DNA from: Rhodobacteraceae bacterium UBA6273
GTDB lineage: Bacteria; Pseudomonadota; Alphaproteobacteria; Rhodobacterales; Rhodobacteraceae
Assembly: GCA_002440625.1 (NCBI GenBank)
Contig: DJUV01000206.1
Span: 575 to 33,856, forward strand
Direction: 5' to 3'
DNA length: 33,282 bases
Part shown: positions 24,513 to 32,361 of the stretch, one piece after another
Layout of the letters: the number at the start of each line of letters is the position of its first letter
Numbering within the stretch: position 1 is the stretch's first letter
Program-made: the position numbers and the translations under genes
The notes under the pieces: generated by a model
What the model saw: only the letters and a program-made list of their open reading frames with translations
What the model was told of the DNA's origin: nothing
Database searches by the model: none

Positions 24513-26290
24513 CACGCCCCTTTTTGCGGCCGCATGTCGGCCGGGTCGATCCCCGCCACCGCGACCGGCTTCTTCATCGCGTCACGGCGGAAGGGCTCAC
24601 CCAGTTCCTGATTGATCATCGCCTCGATCAGCGTGGTCTTGCCATGCTTCATCTGGTCGTCGATGGCCTTGGCCAGCGCATCGCGCAATTCGTCCATCGT
24701 CTTGGCCTGCACGCCCTGCAAGCCACAGGCCTTGGCGATCCCGGCATAGGAGACGCCGGTGTCCAACTCGGTCCCGACGAAGTTGTCATCATACCAGAGC
24801 GTCGAGTTCCGCTTCTCCGCGCCCCACTGATAGTTGCGGAAGACGACCATGGTGACTGCCGGCCATTCCTCGCGGCCAATGGCGGTCAGTTCCGTCACCG
24901 CGATGCCGAAGGCGCCGTCGCCGGAAAAGCCCACAACCGGCACGTCAGGGCAGCCGATCTTGGCGCCGACGACGGACGGCAGGCCGTAGCCGCAGGGGCC
25001 GAAGAGGCCCGGCGCCAGGTACTTCCGCCCGGCCTCGAACGAGGGATAGGCATTGCCGATGGCGCAGTTGTTGCCGATGTCCGACGAAATGATCGCCTCT
25101 TTCGGCAAGGCGGACTGGATCGCGCGCCAGGCCATTCGGGGGCTCATCCACTCGGGCTTCGCGTTCCGGGCGCGCTGGTTCCAGGTGGTACCGGGATCGT
25201 CCGCCTCGTGGTCCATCGAGGTGAGTTCCTGCGCCCATGCCGATTTCGTCCTGGCGATCAGCGCCTTGCGGTCCGATCTTCCGGCGTCGCCAGCGGTGTC
25301 GGCCAGCCGGGCAAGGATGCCTTCGGCCACCTTCTTCGCATCGCCGACGATCCCGACGGCGACCTTCTTGGTCAGGCCGATCCGGTTCGGGTTGATATCA
25401 ACCTGAATGATCTTCGCTTCCTTCGGCCAGTAGTCGAGCCCGTAGCCCGGCAGCGTCGAGAAGGGGTTGAGGCGGGAGCCGAGCGCCAGCACCACATCGG
25501 CTTTCTGGATCAGTTCCATCCCTGCCTTCGACCCGTTGTAGCCCAAGGGCCCGGCGAACAGGGGATGCGAGCCGGGGAAGGCGTCGTTGTGCTGGTAGCC
25601 GACGCAGACCGGCGCATCGAGCCTCTCGGCCAGCGCCATCGAGGCCGGAATAGCGCCGCCGATGACGACGCCGGCGCCGTTCAGGATCACCGGGAACTTC
25701 GCGGAGCTGAGCAGCTTCGCCGCCTCCGCAATCGCCTCATCGCCGCCCGACGGACGCTCGAACTCCACCATCGCGGGAAGCTCGATGTCGATGACTTGCG
25801 TGAAGAAATCGCGGGGCATGTTGATCTGCGCCGGGGCGGACTGGCGTTTCGCCTGAAGAATGACCCGGTTCAGCACCTCGGCCACGCGGGAGGCATCGCG
25901 CACCTCTTCCTGATAGCAGACCATGTCCTTGAAGAGCGCCATCTGCTCGACTTCCTGAAAACCGCCCTGCCCGATGGTCTTGTTGGCAGCCTGCGGCGTC
26001 ACCAGGAGCAGGGGCGTATGGTTCCAGTAGGCGGTTTTCACGGCAGTCACGAAGTTGGTGATGCCCGGCCCGTTCTGGGCGATCATCATCGACATCTTGC
26101 CCGACGCGCGGGTGAAGCCGTCGGCCATCATCCCGCCCGACCCTTCATGGGCGCAGTCCCAGAACTGGATACCGGCTTTCGGGAAGATATCCGAGATCGG
26201 CATGAAGGCCGAACCGATGATGCCGAAGACATGTTCGATCCCGTGCCGTTGCAGCACCTTCACGAATGCCTCTTCCGTAGTCATCTTCAT
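24512..26290 (-). CDS. xsc: Sulfoacetaldehyde acetyltransferase (Xsc)
   Basis: A 592-residue thiamin-diphosphate enzyme that splits the C-S bond of sulfoacetaldehyde with phosphate, giving acetyl phosphate and sulfite. The three-domain layout of the acetolactate synthase superfamily is visible: N-terminal PYR domain with cofactor-activating E49 in CAHEGSGG, a middle Rossmann-like domain (about 190-330), and the C-terminal ThDP/Mg motif starting at SGDGAFG and ending near NYQWG. MPRDFF and QNGPGITNFVTA are typical of Xsc. An AGGAG ribosome site precedes the first ATG. It heads the run xsc-tauE-pta-ackA-soeABC, and a pair of TauR-like boxes lies 61-94 bases upstream. Confidence 0.96.
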   Translation of the reverse strand: MKMTTEEAFVKVLQRHGIEHVFGIIGSAFMPISDIFPKAGIQFWDCAHEGSGGMMADGFTRASGKMSMMIAQNGPGITNFVTAVKTAYWNHTPLLLVTPQAANKTIGQGGFQEVEQMALFKDMVCYQEEVRDASRVAEVLNRVILQAKRQSAPAQINMPRDFFTQVIDIELPAMVEFERPSGGDEAIAEAAKLLSSAKFPVILNGAGVVIGGAIPASMALAERLDAPVCVGYQHNDAFPGSHPLFAGPLGYNGSKAGMELIQKADVVLALGSRLNPFSTLPGYGLDYWPKEAKIIQVDINPNRIGLTKKVAVGIVGDAKKVAEGILARLADTAGDAGRSDRKALIARTKSAWAQELTSMDHEADDPGTTWNQRARNAKPEWMSPRMAWRAIQSALPKEAIISSDIGNNCAIGNAYPSFEAGRKYLAPGLFGPCGYGLPSVVGAKIGCPDVPVVGFSGDGAFGIAVTELTAIGREEWPAVTMVVFRNYQWGAEKRNSTLWYDDNFVGTELDTGVSYAGIAKACGLQGVQAKTMDELRDALAKAIDDQMKHGKTTLIEAMINQELGEPFRRDAMKKPVAVAGIDPADMRPQKGA

Positions 26291-26351
26291 CGCCGGTCTC
26301 CTTCGCTATCGCGGTTTCGCTTTTCTTTTACGGCGCGCGACCCTTGGCTCA

Positions 26352-26384
26352 GTAGGGCCAGTCCTCACGGCCTCTTATGTCCAG
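26352..26384 (-). promoter_or_regulatory. Putative TauR box pair upstream of xsc
   Basis: Two direct repeats on the minus strand, CTGGACATAA (26375-26384) and CTGGCCCTAC (26352-26361), are offset by 23 bases and read toward xsc. They resemble the CTGGACYTAA repeats that I recall for TauR in Rhodobacter capsulatus. The distal repeat lies inside the 3' end of tauR. Confidence 0.7.
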
Positions 26385-27843
26385 ACGCGCGCATCGCCGC
26401 GGCGATCAGCGCGATGCCTTCCGGGATGCGCGTCTGCGCGATCGAGGAATAGGCGAGCCGGTAGTAATTGCCCGGTGCCGTCGACGGATCGAAGAAAAGA
26501 CGCCCCGGCTCGATCAGCACGCCCTTGGTGCGAAGATCCGCAGCCAGCCGGTCGGTATCCACCGACTCCGGCCCCCGCATCCAGAAGCTCGACCCGCCAA
26601 AGGCGCCGCGCCCGGCTATTTCCAACCCCTCCGCCGCGATGGCCTCGTCCATCACCGTGCGGCGGCGCTTGTAGGCCTGATTGAGCCGGTTGATGAGCGC
26701 GTCGTAATGGCCGAGCGACAGGAAATAGGCCACCGTGCGCTGGATATGGCCGGGCGGGTGACGCAGCATCGCGGCCCGAAGCGCCCGCGCCTCGCGGATG
26801 AAACCCTGCGACGCGACGAGGTAACCGAGCCTCAGGCCCGGAAAGAGCGATTTCGAGAAGGACCCCGCGTAGATCACCCGCCCCTCGCGGTCCAAAGACT
26901 TCAGCGCCGGCGCGGCGGGCTTCAGGAACGACATCTCGAATTCGTAATCGTCCTCAATGATGAGGAAGTCCTCCGCCACCGCCCGTTCCAGAAGCGCTGC
27001 CCGCCGCTTGATCGGCATGGTGGCATTGGTCGGGCAATGGTGGCTCGCGGTGGTGAAGACCGCGCGGACGCCCTCGGGTACCGCTTCGGGCGGCAACCCC
27101 TCCTCGTCCACGCTGACCGGCAGGATCGTGGCGCCCAGCTGGCCGAGAATGGCGCGAAGGCCGGGATAGCAGGGGTTTTCCACCGCCACGCGCGTCCCCT
27201 GCCCGGTCAGCACCTCGGCCGCGATCCAGAGCGCGTTCTGCGCCCCCATGGTCAAGAGCACCTCTTCGGGCCGGGCGGCGATGCCGCGCCGGGGCAGGAT
27301 ATTGCGGACGATGTATTCGACCAGCATCGGATCGTCGCGTTCGTAGAAGTCGTCGGTCAGAACCTCGAAATCGCGGCGCCCAAGGGCGCGGAGCGCACAT
27401 TGTCGCCAGTTCTGATGATCGAAAAGTGCGGCATCCGCCTGCCCGTAGATGAAAGGGAAGGGATAGCTCCGCCAGTCCTCGGGCTTCGCGGGCAGCGCGT
27501 GGCGGGTGAAGCGCCCGCCGATAAGTGCCGCCCAGTCGACGCCCTCTCGGCGCGGCGCATCGACCGGCTTGAACTCGGGCGGGCGTGGCGCCGTGTCCGA
27601 GATGAAATAGCCCGACCGCCCGCGCGAGGTGAGATAGTCGCCCGAGACAAGCTCGGTATAGGCCAGCGTCACCGTGATCCGGCTGACGCCGAGATGGCGC
27701 GCAAGGCCCCGGCTCGACGGCATTTTCTCGGCCGCACGGAAGCGGCCGCGCAGGATGCCCTCGGCCACCATCTGCTGGATTTCCTGCTGCAGGGTGCCGT
27801 TGAACCCGGCGGTCAGGAAGAAGGCTTCGGCGGGGATCGACAT
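26365..27843 (-). CDS. tauR: MocR/GntR-family regulator of taurine metabolism (TauR)
   Basis: A 492-residue MocR-type regulator. An N-terminal GntR winged helix-turn-helix (about 17-80: MPSSRGLARHLGVSRITVTL at 41-60) is joined by a linker to an aminotransferase-like domain. In the latter, K331 in GSFSKSLFPGLRLGY is the expected PLP-binding lysine and IIEDDYEFE (295-303) holds the cofactor aspartate. TauR proteins activate taurine genes in response to taurine and PLP. The start at 27843 gives the normal length; an 83-residue extension has no family support and would overlap the neighbouring plus-strand gene. It lies upstream of xsc. A box pair begins 3 bases before its start codon, so autorepression is plausible. 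Confidence 0.9.
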   Translation of the reverse strand: MSIPAEAFFLTAGFNGTLQQEIQQMVAEGILRGRFRAAEKMPSSRGLARHLGVSRITVTLAYTELVSGDYLTSRGRSGYFISDTAPRPPEFKPVDAPRREGVDWAALIGGRFTRHALPAKPEDWRSYPFPFIYGQADAALFDHQNWRQCALRALGRRDFEVLTDDFYERDDPMLVEYIVRNILPRRGIAARPEEVLLTMGAQNALWIAAEVLTGQGTRVAVENPCYPGLRAILGQLGATILPVSVDEEGLPPEAVPEGVRAVFTTASHHCPTNATMPIKRRAALLERAVAEDFLIIEDDYEFEMSFLKPAAPALKSLDREGRVIYAGSFSKSLFPGLRLGYLVASQGFIREARALRAAMLRHPPGHIQRTVAYFLSLGHYDALINRLNQAYKRRRTVMDEAIAAEGLEIAGRGAFGGSSFWMRGPESVDTDRLAADLRTKGVLIEPGRLFFDPSTAPGNYYRLAYSSIAQTRIPEGIALIAAAMRASGHKRP

Positions 27844-27845
27844 TG

Positions 27846-27879
27846 CTGGCCCTATGCGCGCTGCGGCATCTGGACCTAT
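27846..27879 (+). promoter_or_regulatory. Putative TauR box pair between tauR and the membrane-protein gene
   Basis: CTGGCCCTAT (27846-27855) and CTGGACCTAT (27870-27879) are direct repeats 24 bases apart on the plus strand. They begin 3 bases from the tauR start, where TauR binding would hinder tauR expression. Their orientation, judged by the other three pairs, points rightward to the gene at 28014. Confidence 0.7.
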
Positions 27880-28013
27880 GGCAGCGAAAACCCACCCCGC
27901 CGTCAAGTCCCCCAGGCGATGGCGGGACACCTTGACGAAAAAGTTGCCACAAGCCTCAATCCTGCCCGAATGGTCGGGCCATGTGGCCGGAACGGACCGG
28001 CAGGGAGTAACCA

Positions 28014-29594
28014 GTGAGCGATGCAACCTCTTCAGCGGCGCAGGAGCAGTTCCCTGACCTGATCCGCAACCGGATGGGTCAATCTTCGGCACTGGTCGCG
28101 GCTGCGGGGGCGCTGATTTTCTCCGCGCTCGTTCTCGGCTTTCTGTGGGGGCGCACCGTCAACCACGACGTGGCCTGGTACCTGATCGCCACGCGCGAAT
28201 GGCTGGGCGGCGCGCGACTCTATGTCGACATCTACGAAGTCAACCCGCCGCTCAACTTCTATCTCACGGCGCCGGCGGTGTTCCTCGCCGACCTGACGGG
28301 CATTGCCGACGGGAATGCACTTTCGGCGATGATCTGCGTCTGGATGTTCATCAGCCTCCTGGCCAGTTGGACAATCCTTTCGCGACAGGACGATCTGCCG
28401 ACCTCCCGGCGCCTGGTGTTCCTTTTCGGAGTGGCGCTCGCGCTCTTCCTGCCCGCGCTGCGCGACATCGGCCAGCGCGAGCAACTAATGGTGATCTTCG
28501 CGACACCTTGGCTCTTGGCGCAGTTGCCGCGGCGGGAGCGGCTCTCGCCTCTTGTCACCATGGCGCTTGCGGCGGTTGCGGCGGTGGGCATCTGCCTCAA
28601 GCCCTACTTCCTCCTGCTGCCGCTTTCGGTGACCCTTTGGCAGGTGCTGTCGGCCCGCTCTCTCCGCCCGGTGCTGTCGCTCGGCAACCTGACGATGTTC
28701 ACGGTCGGCATCGCCTATGTCGCGGCGGCCTATGTCCTGCATCCGGAGTATTTCAGCGACGTGATCCCGGTCGCGCGCCTCGTCTACGGTACGATCGCGC
28801 TTTCCGATGAGGTGCTGTACCGGGTGCTGGCCTTTCGGGCGCTTCCGTTCCTGCCTTTTGCGGTTATCCTGCTTGTTTCCCGCCCGGACCTGCCGGGGAT
28901 CGGTGTGCTCGCCGCAGCCACGCTTGCCGGACTTTGCAGCTACTTCCTGCAGTGGAACGGGTTCCCCTATCATCTTGTCCCCTTTTCCGCCTTCGCCGTG
29001 ATGACCGCCTTCTGGGTGCTCGTCCGCGTGCGGAGCTACACGCCTCTTGCGATGGCCGCCTGCATCGGTTTGTCCCTGACCGCTTTCCGCGTCGTTTTCT
29101 TTGGCCCGTACAAGAACGGCTATGTGAACGCCTTGCTTGCCCAGACGGATCCGGCATGGAAGCCGGATGGCCTCATGGTCCTTTCGACGCAGGTCATGCC
29201 CGGACCGCCGGTTGCCTTGGCGCTGCATACCCGCTGGACCAGCCGCTATCCTCATGCTTGGCTCATACCCGGCGCGCTGAACGGTCTGCAGCACACCGAC
29301 TGCGCGGTCGACAAGGCGCGGTGCGATCAACTGACCGCAATTCTCGACCGCTCGCGGCGGGAAAATGTCGACGATCTCGTCAAGGGCCGGCCCGACATCC
29401 TTGCGATTCACAAGGGCACCGACTTCGTCGATGCCTCGACGTTCTCATGGTATGAACTGATGCGGGACGTGCCCGGCTGGGCGGAGGCCTTGCGCGACTA
29501 CAAGCAGATGTCGTCGGGACAGTATTTCGACATCTGGCTTCGCTGCACCGGGGCTACCGGTGCCATCGCCGCGTCCTGCGACGCGGCGAAGTAG
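28014..29594 (+). CDS. Polytopic membrane protein, putative GT-C-type glycosyltransferase of unknown role
   Basis: A 526-residue protein with a GTG start preceded by an AGGGAG ribosome site six bases upstream. About nine to ten hydrophobic segments fill residues 24-360, then a soluble C-terminal part of about 160 residues. The first extracytoplasmic loop carries NHDVAWYLIATREWL and YEVNPPLNFY (50-83), and DIGQREQL is at about 151-158. A loop acidic residue (D52) after the first helix, a multi-helix core and an extracytoplasmic C-terminus are the layout of PMT/ArnT-like (GT-C) transferases using lipid-linked sugars. Substrate unknown; no glycan genes are nearby. It is the only plus-strand gene between tauR and tpa and has no obvious link to taurine. 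Confidence 0.7.
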   Translation: MSDATSSAAQEQFPDLIRNRMGQSSALVAAAGALIFSALVLGFLWGRTVNHDVAWYLIATREWLGGARLYVDIYEVNPPLNFYLTAPAVFLADLTGIADGNALSAMICVWMFISLLASWTILSRQDDLPTSRRLVFLFGVALALFLPALRDIGQREQLMVIFATPWLLAQLPRRERLSPLVTMALAAVAAVGICLKPYFLLLPLSVTLWQVLSARSLRPVLSLGNLTMFTVGIAYVAAAYVLHPEYFSDVIPVARLVYGTIALSDEVLYRVLAFRALPFLPFAVILLVSRPDLPGIGVLAAATLAGLCSYFLQWNGFPYHLVPFSAFAVMTAFWVLVRVRSYTPLAMAACIGLSLTAFRVVFFGPYKNGYVNALLAQTDPAWKPDGLMVLSTQVMPGPPVALALHTRWTSRYPHAWLIPGALNGLQHTDCAVDKARCDQLTAILDRSRRENVDDLVKGRPDILAIHKGTDFVDASTFSWYELMRDVPGWAEALRDYKQMSSGQYFDIWLRCTGATGAIAASCDAAK

Positions 29595-29614
29595 CACAAG
29601 GCTCCCGCCCGGAT

Positions 29615-29637
29615 CGCCCCCGATCTGATCGGGGGCG
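29615..29637. terminator. Hairpin between convergent genes (bidirectional terminator candidate)
   Basis: A perfect 10-bp stem (arms 29615-29624 and 29628-29637) with a 3-base loop lies 20 bases after the stop of the membrane-protein gene and 7 bases before the tpa stop. It is in the right place to end both convergent transcripts. No long T-run follows on either strand, so efficiency is uncertain. Confidence 0.6.
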
Positions 29638-29644
29638 CCCCCCC

Positions 29645-31030
29645 TTACGAAAAGACCCGCGTCAGCGCCTTGTCGATGGCGCCGGTGATTTCGTCGATGT
29701 CGTCCGCCGTGGCGATCAGCGCCGGTGACAGGCAGAGCGTGTTGTTCAGTCCCGGAACCGAGCGGTTGGTGGCGCCGATGATGACGCCCTGCGCCATGCA
29801 GTCGGCAACGACCGCCTGCACCCGCTTCTCGTCCACCGCTTCCTTGGTCTTGCGGTCGACCACAAGCTCGGCCCCAAGGAACAGGCCCTTGCCGCGCACA
29901 TCGCCGACGACACGGTGCTTGTCCATCAGCGCCTGAAGGTTCGCCAGGGCACGGTCGCCCATCTTCACGGTGTTGGCCAGAAGCCCCTCATCCTCGATGA
30001 TCCGCATGTTCTCGATCGCCGCCGCCGGGCCGGCCGTGCAGCCGCCGAAAGTGGAGATGTCGCGGAAGTAGTTCATCGGGTCGGCGGCATCGTCCTTGAA
30101 CATGTCGAATACGGCCTCGGTGGTGACGCAGCAGGCGATGGCGGCATAGCCCGAGGCGACGCCCTTGGCCATGGTCACGAAATCCGGCTTGATGCCGTAG
30201 TGCTGGTAGCCGAACCAGGTGCCGGTGCGGCCGATACCGCAGACGACCTCGTCGATATGGAGGAGGACGTCGTACTTCTTGCAGATCTCCTGCACCCGCT
30301 CCCAGTAGCCTTCGGGGGGCGTGATGACGCCGCCGCCCGCCGTCACCGGCTCAAGGCAGAGGCCGCCGACGGTGTCGGCGCCTTCGCGGAGGATCACTTC
30401 CTCGATCTGGTTCGCGGCCCATATCCCGTAATTCTCGACCGGCGCGCCATCCTGCTTGCGGTATTCCATGCAATGCGGCACGCGGACGAAGCCCGGCGCC
30501 AGCGGCCCGTACTGCATCACCCGTTCGTCCTGCCCGCCGGCAGACATGGTGGCAAGCGTGCCGCCGTGATAGTCGCGGTCGCGGAACAGGATCTTGTGCT
30601 TCTTGCCGCCGTAGCGCTTGTGCGCGATCTGGCGGATCATCTTGAAGGCCTTCTCGTTCGCCTCTGAGCCGGAGTTCGTATAGTAGACGCGGGACATGCC
30701 CGGCATCTTCTCGATCAGCTGCTTGGCGAAGATCGAACCCGGGATCGAGCCCGCCGAATTGGCGAAGTAGTTCATCTTGATAAGCTGGTCATAGACCGCC
30801 TTGGCGATCGTCTCGCGGCCATAGCCCACGTTCACGGTCCAGACCCCGCCCGAGACGGCATCGATGAATTCCTTGCCCTTGGCATCCCAGACCCGCATCC
30901 CCTTGCCTTCGACGATGATGCGCGGATCGTTGGTCTCGAACTGCTTGTGCTGGATCAGGTGATGCCAGAGATGGGCGCGGTCGGCCTCGACCACTTCGGT
31001 GATGTCGTTCGAATAACGTGTGCTGTCCAT
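29645..31030 (-). CDS. tpa: Taurine-pyruvate aminotransferase (Tpa)
   Basis: A 461-residue class III PLP aminotransferase that transfers the amino group of taurine to pyruvate, giving sulfoacetaldehyde and L-alanine in the cytoplasm. Class III features: NSGSEANEKAFK (119-130) for phosphate binding, HIDEVVCGIGRTG (258-270) with cofactor aspartate D260, and the Schiff-base lysine K289 in TMAKGVASGY. The N-terminal ADRAHLWHHLIQHKQFE is typical of Tpa. The ATG at 31030 follows AAGGCAAGG; a 25-residue longer reading has no support. Divergent from tauABC, with a TauR-like box pair 92-124 bases upstream. It supplies Xsc with its substrate. Confidence 0.94.
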   Translation of the reverse strand: MDSTRYSNDITEVVEADRAHLWHHLIQHKQFETNDPRIIVEGKGMRVWDAKGKEFIDAVSGGVWTVNVGYGRETIAKAVYDQLIKMNYFANSAGSIPGSIFAKQLIEKMPGMSRVYYTNSGSEANEKAFKMIRQIAHKRYGGKKHKILFRDRDYHGGTLATMSAGGQDERVMQYGPLAPGFVRVPHCMEYRKQDGAPVENYGIWAANQIEEVILREGADTVGGLCLEPVTAGGGVITPPEGYWERVQEICKKYDVLLHIDEVVCGIGRTGTWFGYQHYGIKPDFVTMAKGVASGYAAIACCVTTEAVFDMFKDDAADPMNYFRDISTFGGCTAGPAAAIENMRIIEDEGLLANTVKMGDRALANLQALMDKHRVVGDVRGKGLFLGAELVVDRKTKEAVDEKRVQAVVADCMAQGVIIGATNRSVPGLNNTLCLSPALIATADDIDEITGAIDKALTRVFS

Positions 31031-31121
31031 TTGCCTTGCCTTTCCGGGAACGCGCGCCCGGACGACCGGCGGAGCCGGCATTCGGGCTTTGGCTGAAAAC
31101 ATCATGAAACCCGTCGCCGCC

Positions 31122-31154
31122 GTATGTCCAGTAGGCTGCCTCCTTTCAGTCCAG
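31122..31154 (-). promoter_or_regulatory. Putative TauR box pair upstream of tpa
   Basis: Minus-strand repeats CTGGACTGAA (31145-31154) and CTGGACATAC (31122-31131), offset by 23 bases, read toward tpa. The first differs from CTGGACYTAA at one position. They occupy the tpa half of the 265-base tpa/tauA divergent region. Confidence 0.68.
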
Positions 31155-31186
31155 ACTGCGGCGCCCCGGCAGGCTGACCTGCAAAT

Positions 31187-31220
31187 CTGGCGCTATCCTC
31201 CTTGCGTGATCTGGTCATAT
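31187..31220 (+). promoter_or_regulatory. Putative TauR box pair upstream of tauA
   Basis: Plus-strand repeats CTGGCGCTAT (31187-31196) and CTGGTCATAT (31211-31220), offset by 24 bases, read toward tauA and end 75 bases before its start. They are more degenerate than the other pairs, but the spacing is kept. Confidence 0.6.
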
Positions 31221-31295
31221 GCCACAAGCTGGCTCGGCAACATAGTAACCATAAGCTGGGGCGATGGACGACCCTTGCAGACCAGGGAGACTTAA

Positions 31296-32294
31296 ATGCG
31301 TAAGACGATGCTGACTTCTACCGTGGCGGCGCTTGCCTTCATGGCCGGCGGCCAGGCGGCAATGGCGCTCGAAGAGATCACCGTGGGCTATTTCATGGAA
31401 TGGCCGATGCCCTTCGAATATGCCAAGGCCAACGGCACCTACGACGCCGAGATGGGCGTCAAGGTCAACTGGCGCGCTTTCGACACCGGCACCGCGATGT
31501 CGGCGGCCATGGCCTCGGGCGATGTGCAGTTCGCCGTCAGCCAGGGTGTTCCGCCCTTCGTCGTCGCGACTTCCGCCGGGCAGGATCTGCAGACCATCGC
31601 CGTTGCCGTCTCCTATTCCGAGAATGACAACTGCGTGGTGCGTTCTGACCTTGAGATCACCAAGGACAATGCCAAGGAGCTTGAGGGCAAGAAGGTCGCC
31701 GTGCCGCTTGGTACCGCCGCCCATTACGGCTTCTTGCGGCAGATGGACCATTTCGGCATCGACCTCTCGAAGCTCCAGGTCGTCGACATGGCCCCGCCGG
31801 ACGGCGCCGCCGCCCTTGCGCAAAGCGCGGTCGACATGGCCTGCGGCTATGGCGGCGGGCTCAACCGGATGAAGGAACATGGCAACGTCCTCCTGACCGG
31901 CGCCGAGAAGGAAGCGCTTGGAATCCTCGTCTTCGACGTGATCTCGGCCCCCGCTACCTTTCTTGCGGAAAACCCCGACCTTGCGGCGAAGTTCATGAAG
32001 GTCACGGAAGACGCCAATGCGATGTGGAACGAAGGCTCCAAGCAGGACGAGATGATCGCGGTCATCGCCAAGGACGCCGGCATGGACCTTGAGACGGCGA
32101 AGAAGGACATCTCGACCTTCATCTTCCCCTCGGTCGATGAGCAATTGTCCGAGAAATGGCTCGGCGGCGGCGCGCAGGCCTTTATGAAGGGCGTCTCCCA
32201 GGTCTTCCTCGACGCGGGCTCCATCCCCGCCGCGCGCGACACCTATGACGCGGCGGTCAATACTGCGCCTCTCGAAGCCGTCAAGGGCATGTAA
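31296..32294 (+). CDS. tauA: Periplasmic taurine-binding protein TauA
   Basis: A 332-residue ABC-type binding protein of the SsuA/TauA family that captures taurine in the periplasm. A Sec signal peptide is evident (MRKTMLTSTVAALAFMAGGQ, cleavage near AAMA before LEEITVGYF). The mature protein shows the TauA-like ITVGYFMEWPMPFE start and the two-lobed pattern of the family (FDTGTAMSAAMASGDVQFAVSQG; VPLGTAAHYGFLRQ). A GGGAGA ribosome site lies upstream of the ATG. It is first in tauABC, divergent from tpa, and followed by a strong hairpin before tauB. Confidence 0.92.
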   Translation: MRKTMLTSTVAALAFMAGGQAAMALEEITVGYFMEWPMPFEYAKANGTYDAEMGVKVNWRAFDTGTAMSAAMASGDVQFAVSQGVPPFVVATSAGQDLQTIAVAVSYSENDNCVVRSDLEITKDNAKELEGKKVAVPLGTAAHYGFLRQMDHFGIDLSKLQVVDMAPPDGAAALAQSAVDMACGYGGGLNRMKEHGNVLLTGAEKEALGILVFDVISAPATFLAENPDLAAKFMKVTEDANAMWNEGSKQDEMIAVIAKDAGMDLETAKKDISTFIFPSVDEQLSEKWLGGGAQAFMKGVSQVFLDAGSIPAARDTYDAAVNTAPLEAVKGM

Positions 32295-32309
32295 GACCCG
32301 CTTCCCTCC

Positions 32310-32336
32310 CGGCCCGGAAACGCGGTTTCCGGGCCG
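32310..32336 (+). terminator. Hairpin plus U-rich tract between tauA and tauB (attenuator candidate)
   Basis: A perfect 12-bp stem (arms 32310-32321 and 32325-32336, loop GCG) is followed by TTTCTTCTTC. It starts 15 bases after the tauA stop and looks like a partial intrinsic terminator. It would stabilise the tauA message and reduce tauB-tauC transcription, giving more binding protein than transporter. The role is inferred. Confidence 0.7.
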
Positions 32337-32361
32337 TTTCTTCTTCACGGATCGAGGGATC

